A stretch of 64,000 nt of DNA from JAHEFU01 sp020440645 (GTDB lineage Bacteria; 4484-113; JAFGCY01), in the NCBI GenBank assembly GCA_020440645.1, contig JAGRNR010000010.1, positions 15,533 to 79,532 on the forward strand, in the 5' to 3' direction. Both the position numbers and the translations under genes were made by a program. The notes beneath the pieces are model-generated. The model was not told the DNA's origin and made no database searches. It saw nothing but the letters and a program-made list of their open reading frames with translations. Positions 17,924 through 25,270 of this stretch are shown piece by piece; position 1 is the stretch's first letter; the number at the start of each line of letters is the position of its first letter.

Positions 17924-20524
17924 ATGAGACTAACTGCTGTGCCATTGGCCGGAGCACTGCTGCTGGCTATCAGCTGCTGCCTGTCCTGTTCGGGACGACC
18001 CAGCCAGCAGCCTCCGCTGGACGCAACACGCGACTTCTCCGTCAGCCTGCTGGAAGACAGCATCAATACCGGCGATGAAGCGGCAATCTCATACTGTGTT
18101 TCAGAGTCTGGTGCACTGGCCACGCTCACCGTCAACAACCTCCCGCAGGCCCGCCTGAGAGCGGCATACCTGAAGATTGAATTCGACGACAGCAGGTGGA
18201 CCCCCGCCGAAAGCAGTACCCTGCAGACCGGACCGGATGGTCGCCCCTGGCTCGGGCTCGTGATGCCCGATGGCGATGGCGCACTGCAGGCCGGTATTGT
18301 TGCCAGTGGGCTTGAAGTGTATGGCGGACTTGAGCAATCAGTTGAATTGCTGCAGGTCCGCTTCAATCGAACTAATGGCCAGGGTGCAGCGAGTACGGAA
18401 AGGACCACCAGTGCCGCCCCCATCAATCCGGGGTCCCAGAGCACTCTGTCAGTGGACCAGGCAGCCGGCAAGCTCAACTGGGAGTACCGCTGCAGTGGCG
18501 ACTATGACCAGAACGGACTCGTCAGCATCAGCGACCTGACTCCGCTTGGTGTGCATTTCGGCAAGGGCGGCCCCTTCAGTGACAACAGCATCGAAAGCGT
18601 GGTGGACGGCGATGGCAACGGGGAAATCAACCTCGGGGACATCACGCCTATCGGGCAGAACTTTGGCCGCGGCGTGGAAAGCTACAACGTTTACCTCAGT
18701 GCCAACGCCTCGGATGCACCGGCGACAGCAGCCGCAGCCAGCACGATCGCAGCGGCTGGCAGCTACAACTTCGGCAGCGCTGTCGGCAGTTCCGCAACAC
18801 AGCGCCTGCAGTTTTCCCGCACGAGCGTGATCACCGCAGGCATGTTCTACTGGGTCCGTCCGGTACATAGCGGTGCGGAAGGCATTGCCAGCAATGTGGT
18901 GCAGGCCGGCGGTGGTTCGACCAATGCCCCACAGGCTGACCTGCTGGCCAATCCGGCCAGTGGCCAGGCGCCGCTGCTCGTCACGCTCGATGCAGCCGGC
19001 AGTACGGACCTCGATGGCGACATTGACCATTACGACTGGGACTTCGAGGACGATGGCATATTCGATGACAGCGGCATAGCGAGTTCGGTGCAGCACAGCT
19101 TTGCCACCGGCAACTGGACGGTGCGCGTGCGCGTGGTTGACAGCGGTGGCCTGAGTGACACCGCCACCGCCACCGTCAGTGCACTGGACAGCCTGCCCCA
19201 GCCGCCGGTGGCAGCACTCAGCGCCAACCCCACAACCGGGATCGCCCCGCTGCTGGTTGAGCTGGATGCATCCGCCAGCACGGACCCGAATGCCGACATT
19301 GACCACTTTGACTGGGACTTTGAAAGTGACGGCACCTACGACGTGACGACCGGCATCCCGCAGGTCAGCCGCACCTACGGCGGAGGCCCATGGACCACGA
19401 CGGTGCGCGTCGTTGACAGCGGCGGACTCAGTGACACGGCGAGCGTGACCCTGAGCTATACCCAGGCCAATTGGAACATCCGCGTGGCCGATGCCAACGC
19501 TCCCGCTGGTGTTGACACCTCTATGGTGTATGTCGGCGGCCGGCCGGTGATCGCCTATGACAAGTTCAGTTTCAGCCCGGTGTATGACAGGCTGTACGTG
19601 GTGCGCGGCACCGACACGCAGGGCTCGAGCTGGACGGCTCCGACACGGCTGGACACCCAGCTTGAGCTGGTACGCGCACTGGACATGGATGTGGTCGACG
19701 GCCAGGCGGCTGTCTGTTACTACGACCAGGACAATGGCCGGCTGCGCTACATCCGCAGCACGAGCCCTGATGCAAGCACATGGGGCTCTCCGTTGACACT
19801 TGAAACGGATGACAGCGCTTCCAGCACCTATGGCAAGGACTGCTCACTGGAAGTGATTGACGGCCTGCCGAACATCGCATTCCGCGGGGACAACAGCCTG
19901 CGGATCTACATCAAGAAGGCCCAGAATGCCATCGGTACATCCTGGGGTGTGCGCGCCCTGGTCAGTTCCGGACTGACCGGCGTCGGCGGAATCACCCTGC
20001 GTGACGCCGGCGGCAGCCCGGGGATCATCTGGACCTCTATAATCCAGCAGAAAGTTGGCTATTTCCACGCCTCCAACCTGAGCGGCCAGTTCTTCAACTC
20101 TGACCTGTACAGTGGCAATCCGCAGCTGAGCCAGGACTTCGTCTTCCTGAATGGCAAGCCGCTGGCCGGCTTCGTGACCGGCACTCCCACTTTTGACGTG
20201 AGGGTCGCAGTCGCGGATGATGAAGATGGCAGCATGTGGCAGGCCTCCCAGGTACTGGGACAGGCCAGCCAGAACGGCTGCTCGATGGCTGTGGTCAATG
20301 GCATCCCGATGCTGGTGGCAACCAACTCCGGCAGCACTCTCCTCGAAATCTATCGTGCACTGGATCCACAGGGAAGCAGCTGGAGTGATGCGGAAGTAAT
20401 CGATGGCGGTACGGGTGAGCTGCTTTCGGCACCCTGCCTGATCGAAATCAGCGGTGCCCCGGCGGTGAGTTACGCCTGGGGGGATGACCCGGATTATGAA
20501 GTCCGCTTCGCAATCTACTTCTGA
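17924..20524 (+). CDS. Lipoprotein with cohesin-like, dockerin-like and two PKD domains
   Basis: 866 aa. GGAGG lies 5 nt before the ATG; signal peptide with Cys-rich lipobox (LAISCCLSC). An extended beta domain (about 35-155) resembles cohesins. Two EF-hand-like dockerin repeats follow (about 187-250: DYDQNGLVSISDLT and DGDGNGEINLGDIT), then a linker domain. PKD domains are at about 330-420 and 425-515 (YDWDFEDDGIFD and FDWDFESDGTYD). A C-terminal region of about 350 residues has repeats of the form GxPxIAY, like a sialidase/propeller fold. Carrying both a cohesin-like and a dockerin-like module could allow cell-surface assembly. It overlaps the convergent gene by 10 bp. Confidence 0.88.
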   Translation: MRLTAVPLAGALLLAISCCLSCSGRPSQQPPLDATRDFSVSLLEDSINTGDEAAISYCVSESGALATLTVNNLPQARLRAAYLKIEFDDSRWTPAESSTLQTGPDGRPWLGLVMPDGDGALQAGIVASGLEVYGGLEQSVELLQVRFNRTNGQGAASTERTTSAAPINPGSQSTLSVDQAAGKLNWEYRCSGDYDQNGLVSISDLTPLGVHFGKGGPFSDNSIESVVDGDGNGEINLGDITPIGQNFGRGVESYNVYLSANASDAPATAAAASTIAAAGSYNFGSAVGSSATQRLQFSRTSVITAGMFYWVRPVHSGAEGIASNVVQAGGGSTNAPQADLLANPASGQAPLLVTLDAAGSTDLDGDIDHYDWDFEDDGIFDDSGIASSVQHSFATGNWTVRVRVVDSGGLSDTATATVSALDSLPQPPVAALSANPTTGIAPLLVELDASASTDPNADIDHFDWDFESDGTYDVTTGIPQVSRTYGGGPWTTTVRVVDSGGLSDTASVTLSYTQANWNIRVADANAPAGVDTSMVYVGGRPVIAYDKFSFSPVYDRLYVVRGTDTQGSSWTAPTRLDTQLELVRALDMDVVDGQAAVCYYDQDNGRLRYIRSTSPDASTWGSPLTLETDDSASSTYGKDCSLEVIDGLPNIAFRGDNSLRIYIKKAQNAIGTSWGVRALVSSGLTGVGGITLRDAGGSPGIIWTSIIQQKVGYFHASNLSGQFFNSDLYSGNPQLSQDFVFLNGKPLAGFVTGTPTFDVRVAVADDEDGSMWQASQVLGQASQNGCSMAVVNGIPMLVATNSGSTLLEIYRALDPQGSSWSDAEVIDGGTGELLSAPCLIEISGAPAVSYAWGDDPDYEVRFAIYF

Positions 20525-21441
20525 GGCGCACCCTCGACCGGAAGCTCGTTCATCGCCCCGTCAGAATCCAGCCTGAATCGAGCGATGCTCTCAATCTGTG
20601 TGCCACTGCTGCGCAGGCTGGTATCTGAATTGACAATGACTACGATGTCGCAGTCGCCACCGCTGCGCTTCAGCCAATAGGGACTGCCGGCATTGCCAAT
20701 GCCGGCCAGCGTTTCCGAATCGCAGTATTCCATCCATAAGCGCTTGAGTTCGGAATTGCGGATCGCGGCCTGCAGCTCATTGAAGCTTTCGAGCGTGCCG
20801 GACTCCAGCATGTAGACCTCGAGGAAGGCCGGCCCGCCCTTGACCACATCACCCCAGTGGACCGGCAAGCCCTTTTGCATGTCCTCCAGCCGGATTGTGG
20901 AGCTGAGCTGGATGCCAGCCGGATCCGGACCGGCAGGCTGGTCGTTGGCAGCATCGGCAGACCTGTTGGGGAAGCTGCTGTTGAGCATGGTCTGCTGCGC
21001 CTGGTTCGGGAATTCGTTGCTGTTCCACCAGTCACCCTTGTCCCAGACAAGGGAATTTCGTACACGCCATCCGAAGAAGGAATGGCTGACAACCCGTGTG
21101 CCGATGAAGCCGGAATCCGACATGGCAACCAGCAGGTATTGCCTGTCCCTGTCCAGTGGACCGGTTTCCAGCGTGAACCAGTTGTCCCAGTACTCGATCT
21201 CGGTGTACTGGCATTGGGTGATCTCCTTTGGGCTGAGCTGGCTAAGGTTCGTGGATCCACCGGCCTTGCCGATGTCATACAGGCCGAGGCTGGCCACTGA
21301 ATCGTTTGAGAACAGGCGCAGGCCAACCACGATCTTGCCTGCATCCCTGATGCTGACACTTGTAATCGTCTTTGCGGGCGAGCAGGCCGTGAGGCAGATG
21401 ACTGCCAGTGAAAGCAGAATTGCCAAGACCACCCGGGGCAC
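20515..21441 (-). CDS. Lipoprotein of unknown function
   Basis: 308 aa. GTG 21441 is chosen because GGAGG lies 7 nt upstream and it gives a compact lipoprotein signal (PRVVLAILLSLAVICLTACS); the GTG at 21486 has no SD. The mature protein has short beta-like stretches (TSVSIRDAGKIVVGLRLFSND) and a hydrophilic middle rich in Asn and Gln. I see no known domain or enzyme motif. It lies just downstream of tRNA-Arg on the same strand and overlaps the dockerin-like lipoprotein gene tail to tail. Confidence 0.8.
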   Translation of the reverse strand: MPRVVLAILLSLAVICLTACSPAKTITSVSIRDAGKIVVGLRLFSNDSVASLGLYDIGKAGGSTNLSQLSPKEITQCQYTEIEYWDNWFTLETGPLDRDRQYLLVAMSDSGFIGTRVVSHSFFGWRVRNSLVWDKGDWWNSNEFPNQAQQTMLNSSFPNRSADAANDQPAGPDPAGIQLSSTIRLEDMQKGLPVHWGDVVKGGPAFLEVYMLESGTLESFNELQAAIRNSELKRLWMEYCDSETLAGIGNAGSPYWLKRSGGDCDIVVIVNSDTSLRSSGTQIESIARFRLDSDGAMNELPVEGAPQK

Positions 21442-21516
21442 GCGATGTCCTCCCACTGCATTGCGTAGCTGAATACATGACACCACAAACGGCGATCGGG
21501 TTCAAGGGGGAGTAAC

Positions 21517-21589
21517 CACGCCCGACAGGATTCGAACCTGTGACCCTCTGCTTAGAAGGCAGATGCTCTATCCCCTGAGCTACGGGCGC
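21517..21589 (-). tRNA. tRNA-Arg (anticodon TCT)
   Basis: A 73-nt cloverleaf. The acceptor stem GCGCCCG pairs with CGGGCGT (one G-U). The D-arm is AGCTC...GAGC, the anticodon arm CTGCC-TTCTAAG-GGCAG-like with anticodon TCT, and the T-arm ACAGG-TTCGAAT-CCTGT. The discriminator is G. CCA is not encoded (GTT follows), so tRNA nucleotidyltransferase must add it. Confidence 0.96.
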
Positions 21590-21631
21590 GCAACGGTCGG
21601 GGAAACCGCTGAGGATGATACCAGAGAGAGT

Positions 21632-21677
21632 GGAGGCCTGACGCGAGTCAGGCTCGGTGGTCTGACGCAAGTCAGGC
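21632..21677 (+). repeat. Two REP-like hairpins upstream of tRNA-Arg
   Basis: GGAG followed by GCCTGAC-GCGA-GTCAGGC (21636-21653), then a GGTG head with GTCTGAC-GCAA-GTCAGGC (21660-21677). The GGAG/GGTG head, GTCAG-type stem and GNNA loop resemble the REP pair beside the RAYT gene (13090, 13836). Confidence 0.6.
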
Positions 21678-21836
21678 ACGGTCTTCAATGCTCAACACTC
21701 ATTGCTACCAAAGGCGCAGCTTTGCAGGATTCAAACACCACGATGACACGAAGGATTGGATGGTCACATAGCTTGGCATTGCGATTTGCCTTCCAGCTTG
21801 GTGGACTTTGTGCCAATAGTGGTTGATCCTCTTTAT

Positions 21837-21904
21837 CCGGCTTGCGCCGGGACACCGCGCCGAGCTGGCGCTCGACCTCCGCGCCTGGCTTGCGCCAGAC
21901 CTCC
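21837..21904 (-). repeat. Three REP-like hairpins ending at the AHSA1 gene stop
   Basis: Read on the minus strand, GGAGGT-CTGGC-GCAA-GCCAG begins at the TAG stop of the AHSA1 gene (21906-21904). GGAGGT-CGAGC-GCCA-GCTCG follows (21880-21861), then GGTG with CCGGC-GCAA-GCCGG (21850-21837). With the pair at 21632-21677 they fill most of the 314-bp spacer 21590-21903. The remainder, 21678-21836, shows no gene or clear signal. Confidence 0.6.
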
Positions 21905-22866
21905 TACCTGATGTCCGCCCGCCCTGAAGTCACCTCGCGCAGGTTCGTGACGTACTCCTGCCAGCCCTCAGAGTGGCCCTTGAACATCGAGTCCAGGCCT
22001 TCGCCGTACTGGAAGCCGCGGTGCTCCAGGCTGACAACGCAGCTGCCCTGCCCGGTCTCCCGGATGCGCCAGTGCACCATCGTGCGCGCGGCCTCCCGCC
22101 AGTCCTGCTCGCTGCCCTGCGCCGGATCCCAGTCCGTCGGGAACCATTCCATGTCCAAAAGCATCGGCGCTTCGACGGCGGTGATCGCGCCACTGCGGAC
22201 ATGGGTGCTGCCGTTGGCACGAATCCAGCGGAAGCTGTAGCTGCCGCCACTGTTGGCATCAAGCTCCGCCTGCTGCGGGAACCACTGCGTGATGCGATCA
22301 GCCTCCGTCAGCCAGGGCCAGAGCTCGGCAGCACTGAGCGGCACTTCCACCTGCAACAGGATCGCGCGGCTCGGTTCACCGAGGTTCTCCTGCACGTTGC
22401 CATTCAGGTCGAGGTAGACCGCCAGCTTCTCCACGGCGGATGCCCAGCCCTCGCTGTAATGTCTGCACATCTCCGCCTCGCCGAGGAACTCGTGCAGGAT
22501 GCGGATCTCGGTCCCTTCACTGACAGTGCGGAAGCTGAGGCTGACCCGCGCCCCGCTGACGTACTCCTCGCCGTTGCGGATGCTGTCCCAGCTCAGCACG
22601 AAGCGCTCGTGCTCCACGATGTCCTCATAGCGGCCGTGCGCAAGGTAAGTGTTGCCATTTTCCGGCCGGCGCAGGCCCCAGCTGAATTCGCCGCCGATGC
22701 GCACATCGGCCGTGATCCCGGTGGATTCGAGGTCCGGCCCGGGCCACCACTTCGCAAACTTCTGCGGGTCGGTCCAGGCGTTCCAGACGCGCTCCAGGGG
22801 AAACCTGACAACCCTCACGACCTCAACCGCCGGCTTTGCCAGCACCACATCCAGATCCTTCCTCAC
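21904..22866 (-). CDS. Tandem-domain AHSA1/SRPBCC protein
   Basis: 320 aa with two START-like AHSA1 domains. The first is about 12-150 (FPLERVWNAWTDPQKFAKWW, then GWASAVEKLAVYL). The second is about 165-310 (PLSAAELWPWLTEADRITQWFP, then GHSEGWQEYVTNL). These cup-shaped domains bind hydrophobic ligands or Hsp90-like partners. Fusion of two copies is less common than single-domain forms. It overlaps arsR by 4 bp (ATGA), the usual ArsR-AHSA1 operon arrangement, so its expression follows the regulator. Confidence 0.92.
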   Translation of the reverse strand: MRKDLDVVLAKPAVEVVRVVRFPLERVWNAWTDPQKFAKWWPGPDLESTGITADVRIGGEFSWGLRRPENGNTYLAHGRYEDIVEHERFVLSWDSIRNGEEYVSGARVSLSFRTVSEGTEIRILHEFLGEAEMCRHYSEGWASAVEKLAVYLDLNGNVQENLGEPSRAILLQVEVPLSAAELWPWLTEADRITQWFPQQAELDANSGGSYSFRWIRANGSTHVRSGAITAVEAPMLLDMEWFPTDWDPAQGSEQDWREAARTMVHWRIRETGQGSCVVSLEHRGFQYGEGLDSMFKGHSEGWQEYVTNLREVTSGRADIR

Positions 22867-23222
22867 TGCTTTCCTCCCTTGCCATCAGATTCCACCTCCT
22901 CAGACGCGAGGAAGTCCTCCAGCGAATCAATGCGCGCATTCCAGAAGCCGCGGTAGAAGGCGATCCACTCCATCGCCTCCCTGAGCGGCCCGGCCAGCAG
23001 GCGGCAATGGTACTCGCGCCCCTGCTTGTCACGCCTGACGAGCCCAGCCTCCTCCAGTACCCTGAGGTGCTTGGAAACCGCCGGCAGGCTCATGCTGTAT
23101 GGCCCGGCCAGCTCGCTGACCGTGGTGCTGCCATCCGCCAGCTGCCGCAGGATGCCGCGCCGGGTCGGATCGGACAGTGCGGCAAATGTGCGGGAAAGTT
23201 CCTGTTCAGAATACTTAACCAT
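22863..23222 (-). CDS. ArsR family winged-helix repressor
   Basis: 119 aa. HTH core LSDPTRRGILRQLADG...SMSLPAVSKHLRVLEEAGLV, wing RRDKQGREYHCRL, and a C-terminal helix (FWNARIDSLEDFL) typical of the YdfF/SdpR-like, non-metal branch that pairs with AHSA1 genes. Metal-binding Cys motifs are absent. It should repress its own operon. A perfect palindrome spans its -10 and start codon. ATG 23222 has TATACT 7 nt upstream and no SD. Confidence 0.94.
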   Translation of the reverse strand: MVKYSEQELSRTFAALSDPTRRGILRQLADGSTTVSELAGPYSMSLPAVSKHLRVLEEAGLVRRDKQGREYHCRLLAGPLREAMEWIAFYRGFWNARIDSLEDFLASEEVESDGKGGKQ

Positions 23223-23257
23223 CAGGTTAAGTATATCAGGAATTCCGGGAATGTCCA
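23211..23257 (-). promoter_or_regulatory. arsR leaderless promoter with overlapping palindromic operator
   Basis: On the minus strand, TGGACA (23257-23252), a 16-nt spacer and TATACT (23235-23230) form the best promoter in the window. ATG 23222 follows after 7 nt. ATACTTAACC-N4-GGTTAAGTAT (23211-23234) is a perfect 10-bp inverted repeat covering the -10, the start site and the first codons. Confidence 0.75.
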
Positions 23258-23260
23258 GCG

Positions 23261-24172
23261 CTATAGATTTCTCGGTGTCCCTGGATTGTCAGCCGGTAGT
23301 TCTGTCTGTTCGGTGAATTCCAACCAGATGCCACCGCTCAATGCCGGATCGATCACGAACTGGACAACCGGACCTTCCGGTCCTGATTCTGAATGGAACT
23401 CACTAAGCTGCATGGCATCTAGGCAGCGCGACAGGTCCGCCACTTCAAGCTGCAGGCCAATCAGTCCATTTTTCCTTGCGGGAAAAAGAAGAAAGGCGAT
23501 GCCATCCATTTCCACAATGGTGGCTTTTCCAGCCAAGGTATTGGTCTCGCCGGCTTCTGCACCACCGAGCAGTTCCAGCAGCAGCAGGTCACGCGCCAGG
23601 TCATCTGTCTGCAACCATACTTCGGATATGCCCCTGGCCTCGTTCGGCTGCAGGCTGCCAGCGCGATCGACAAGCGGCCCGAGCAGGTGCTGGACGAAAC
23701 GCAGCGGCTGGCGAGCCTCATCGCGTGGGCGGGTCAATTCGATGCTCGTGCGGTGGTCGATGAATTCCAGCGGCTCCTCTACCGCTTCCAGTGCATAGCG
23801 GATATGTTCGAGCTCAGTGCCAGTCAGTACCACATCCACCGGCCCACCACCCTGTGCGCACATATCGGCGTAATGCATCGCCCGGCGGTCCAGCGCTGTT
23901 TCGCAATACACAAGGGCAATCGAGCTGCCATCCCGTAGCCAGATCCGGCATTCCAGTACTCCCCCTGTGGTTGCCTTCCATTCGCCCATCCGGAATCCGA
24001 ATTGCCCCTCCCACAGCTCGCGCGCGGCATCCCTGTCCGCCACCGCGATCTCAACATGGTCCAGGCCGAGCTGGATATCACCCTCACTGGAGCGCAGGCC
24101 GGGACAGCAGTCTTCGGCATTTGCCACTGCAATCGTAAGAACGAGAACTATGGTCAGTGCGATTAAGCGCAT
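23261..24172 (-). CDS. Exported VOC (glyoxalase/dioxygenase) superfamily protein
   Basis: 303 aa. A Sec signal peptide (MRLIALTIVLVLTIAVANA) is followed by two betaalphabetabetabeta-type modules. The first begins LGLDHVEIAVADRDAARELWEGQFGFRMG (about 37-130). The second contains GISEVWLQTDDLARDLLLLELLGG and IGLQLEVADLSRCLDAM (about 170-290). The His and Glu positions that bind metal in glyoxalase I or dioxygenases are only partly kept, so the reaction is open. An extracytoplasmic VOC protein is unusual. TATACT lies 6 nt before the ATG; no SD. Confidence 0.85.
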   Translation of the reverse strand: MRLIALTIVLVLTIAVANAEDCCPGLRSSEGDIQLGLDHVEIAVADRDAARELWEGQFGFRMGEWKATTGGVLECRIWLRDGSSIALVYCETALDRRAMHYADMCAQGGGPVDVVLTGTELEHIRYALEAVEEPLEFIDHRTSIELTRPRDEARQPLRFVQHLLGPLVDRAGSLQPNEARGISEVWLQTDDLARDLLLLELLGGAEAGETNTLAGKATIVEMDGIAFLLFPARKNGLIGLQLEVADLSRCLDAMQLSEFHSESGPEGPVVQFVIDPALSGGIWLEFTEQTELPADNPGTPRNL

Positions 24173-24178
24173 GCAGGC

Positions 24179-24184
24179 AGTATA
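24179..24184 (-). promoter_or_regulatory. TATACT 6 nt before the VOC gene start (leaderless promoter)
   Basis: TATACT-GCCTGC-ATG on the minus strand, without a Shine-Dalgarno. Confidence 0.55.
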
Positions 24185-24240
24185 TGAAATCTCCGCCGAT
24201 CCAAGAACATTCCAGTGATTCAGGCGTCTTATTGATAATT

Positions 24241-24290
24241 CGCAATCATTTAAATGCAGCGCTTAAACAGGCAAATGCTGGATGATTGCG
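24241..24290. promoter_or_regulatory. Inverted repeat between the VOC gene and msrA
   Basis: CGCAATCAT (24241-24249) and ATGATTGCG (24282-24290) are perfect 9-bp arms 32 nt apart, with the palindrome CATTTAAATG beginning inside the left arm. TAGTAT just downstream (24293-24298) could be an msrA -10. The dyad may be a divergent operator. Confidence 0.35.
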
Positions 24291-24340
24291 GGTAGTATCA
24301 GGAGGCCTGCCGCAGGGCAGCCCGGACCAGGATGGACACC

Positions 24341-25222
24341 ATGAGAATTGCCGGCTTGCTGATAATCGGATTGCTGTTCCTCGGCGGTGTGATGTATTCC
24401 GCCTCGGCGATGAACCGCATGTATGACGCCCAGGGCGGCAGCATTGCGTTTCGCAGTTCTCCCAAGTCAAGCGACGTGCTGACCATCGGTTACGACACAC
24501 CACAGGACTTCAAGGCCGCACAGATGACAGAAATTCCCGCACAGCCCCCGATTGACAGCCAGCTTCCGCAGAACCTGGAAGTGGCCAGCTTCGCGCTTGG
24601 TTGATTCTGGGGTCCGGACTCCCGGTTCGGGAGCATCAAGGGTGTCTACCGCACGGTCGTCGGATACAGCGGCGGCGACAAGCTGAACCCGACCTACCAC
24701 GACCTCGGCGACCACACCGAGTCCTTCGAGATCTGGTACAACCCGGATGAGCTGAGCTATGCGCAGCTGCTGGCCTATGTCTGGGACAGCCACGACCCGA
24801 GCTACAGCACCAGCTATGTGCAGTACCGCAATGTGATCTGGGTGCACGATGAAGAGCAGCGCAGGGTCGCCGAGGCGCAGAAGGCCGCGATCGAGAAGGA
24901 AAGCGGCAAGCCCGTGGCAACGCTGATCCTCGACGCGAAGACCTTCTACCCCGCCGAGGACTACCACCAGAAGTACGCCCTGCGCCACAACCAGGCGCTG
25001 ATGCAGCTGTTCGACCGCTGGTACCCCAAGGGCAGCGACTTCCGTGAGAGCTTCACGGCAATGCGCTTCAATGCCTACCTGCAGGGCCATGGCAGTGCGA
25101 CGCTGCTGCTCAACGAACTGGATGGCTACGGCCTGCCGGATGAGCTGAAGGAAATGATGCGTGCCCAGGCGCCGAAGCTGAGCGAGGATGCCGGCATGCA
25201 GTGCGCCATCCCGGGAGCGTAG
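24341..25222 (+). CDS. msrA: Selenocysteine-containing peptide-methionine sulfoxide reductase A, membrane-anchored
   Basis: Read as one gene with in-frame TGA at 24602-24604 as selenocysteine (residue 88 of 293). N-terminal hydrophobic anchor (MRIAGLLIIGLLFLGGVMYS), then ASFALG-U-FWGPDSRFGSIKG. TGA falls exactly where MsrA has its catalytic Cys in GCFWG. The downstream frame keeps VVGYSGG, NPTYHDLGDHTES, WDSHDPS and FYPAEDYHQKY, all MsrA landmarks, for another 205 codons ending at TAG or TAA-type stop 25222. A Cys near the C-terminus (288) could resolve the selenenic acid. It repairs oxidised Met outside the cytoplasm. ATG 24341 has AGGA 8 nt upstream; ATG 24332 is possible. Alternatives are a nonsense mutation or a sequencing error. 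Confidence 0.88.
24602..24633 (+). promoter_or_regulatory. Candidate bacterial SECIS element of msrA
   Basis: UGA is followed 14 nt later by CTCCCG (24619-24624), loop GTT and CGGGAG (24628-24633). The apical loop begins with G about 20 nt after UGA and can also be drawn as GGTTC on a 5-bp stem. bSECIS hairpins have a short stem and a G early in the loop at 16-37 nt from UGA, which this satisfies. Confidence 0.6.
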
Positions 25223-25258
25223 GAAGGCGGATTGCCTGAACAGCTGTGCTGCACGACT

Positions 25259-25264
25259 TATAAT
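25259..25264 (+). promoter_or_regulatory. TATAAT 6 nt before the cytochrome GTG start (leaderless promoter)
   Basis: TATAAT-CCGGCT-GTG. CTGAAC at 25236-25241 (17-nt spacing) is a weak -35. No SD precedes GTG 25271. Confidence 0.6.
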
Positions 25265-25270
25265 CCGGCT

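Noticed and set aside
24332..24604. msrA as a truncated pseudogene or two separate genes
   Set aside because: The stop is exactly at the catalytic residue and both halves are intact MsrA; a SECIS-like hairpin follows. A simple mutation cannot be excluded without reads.
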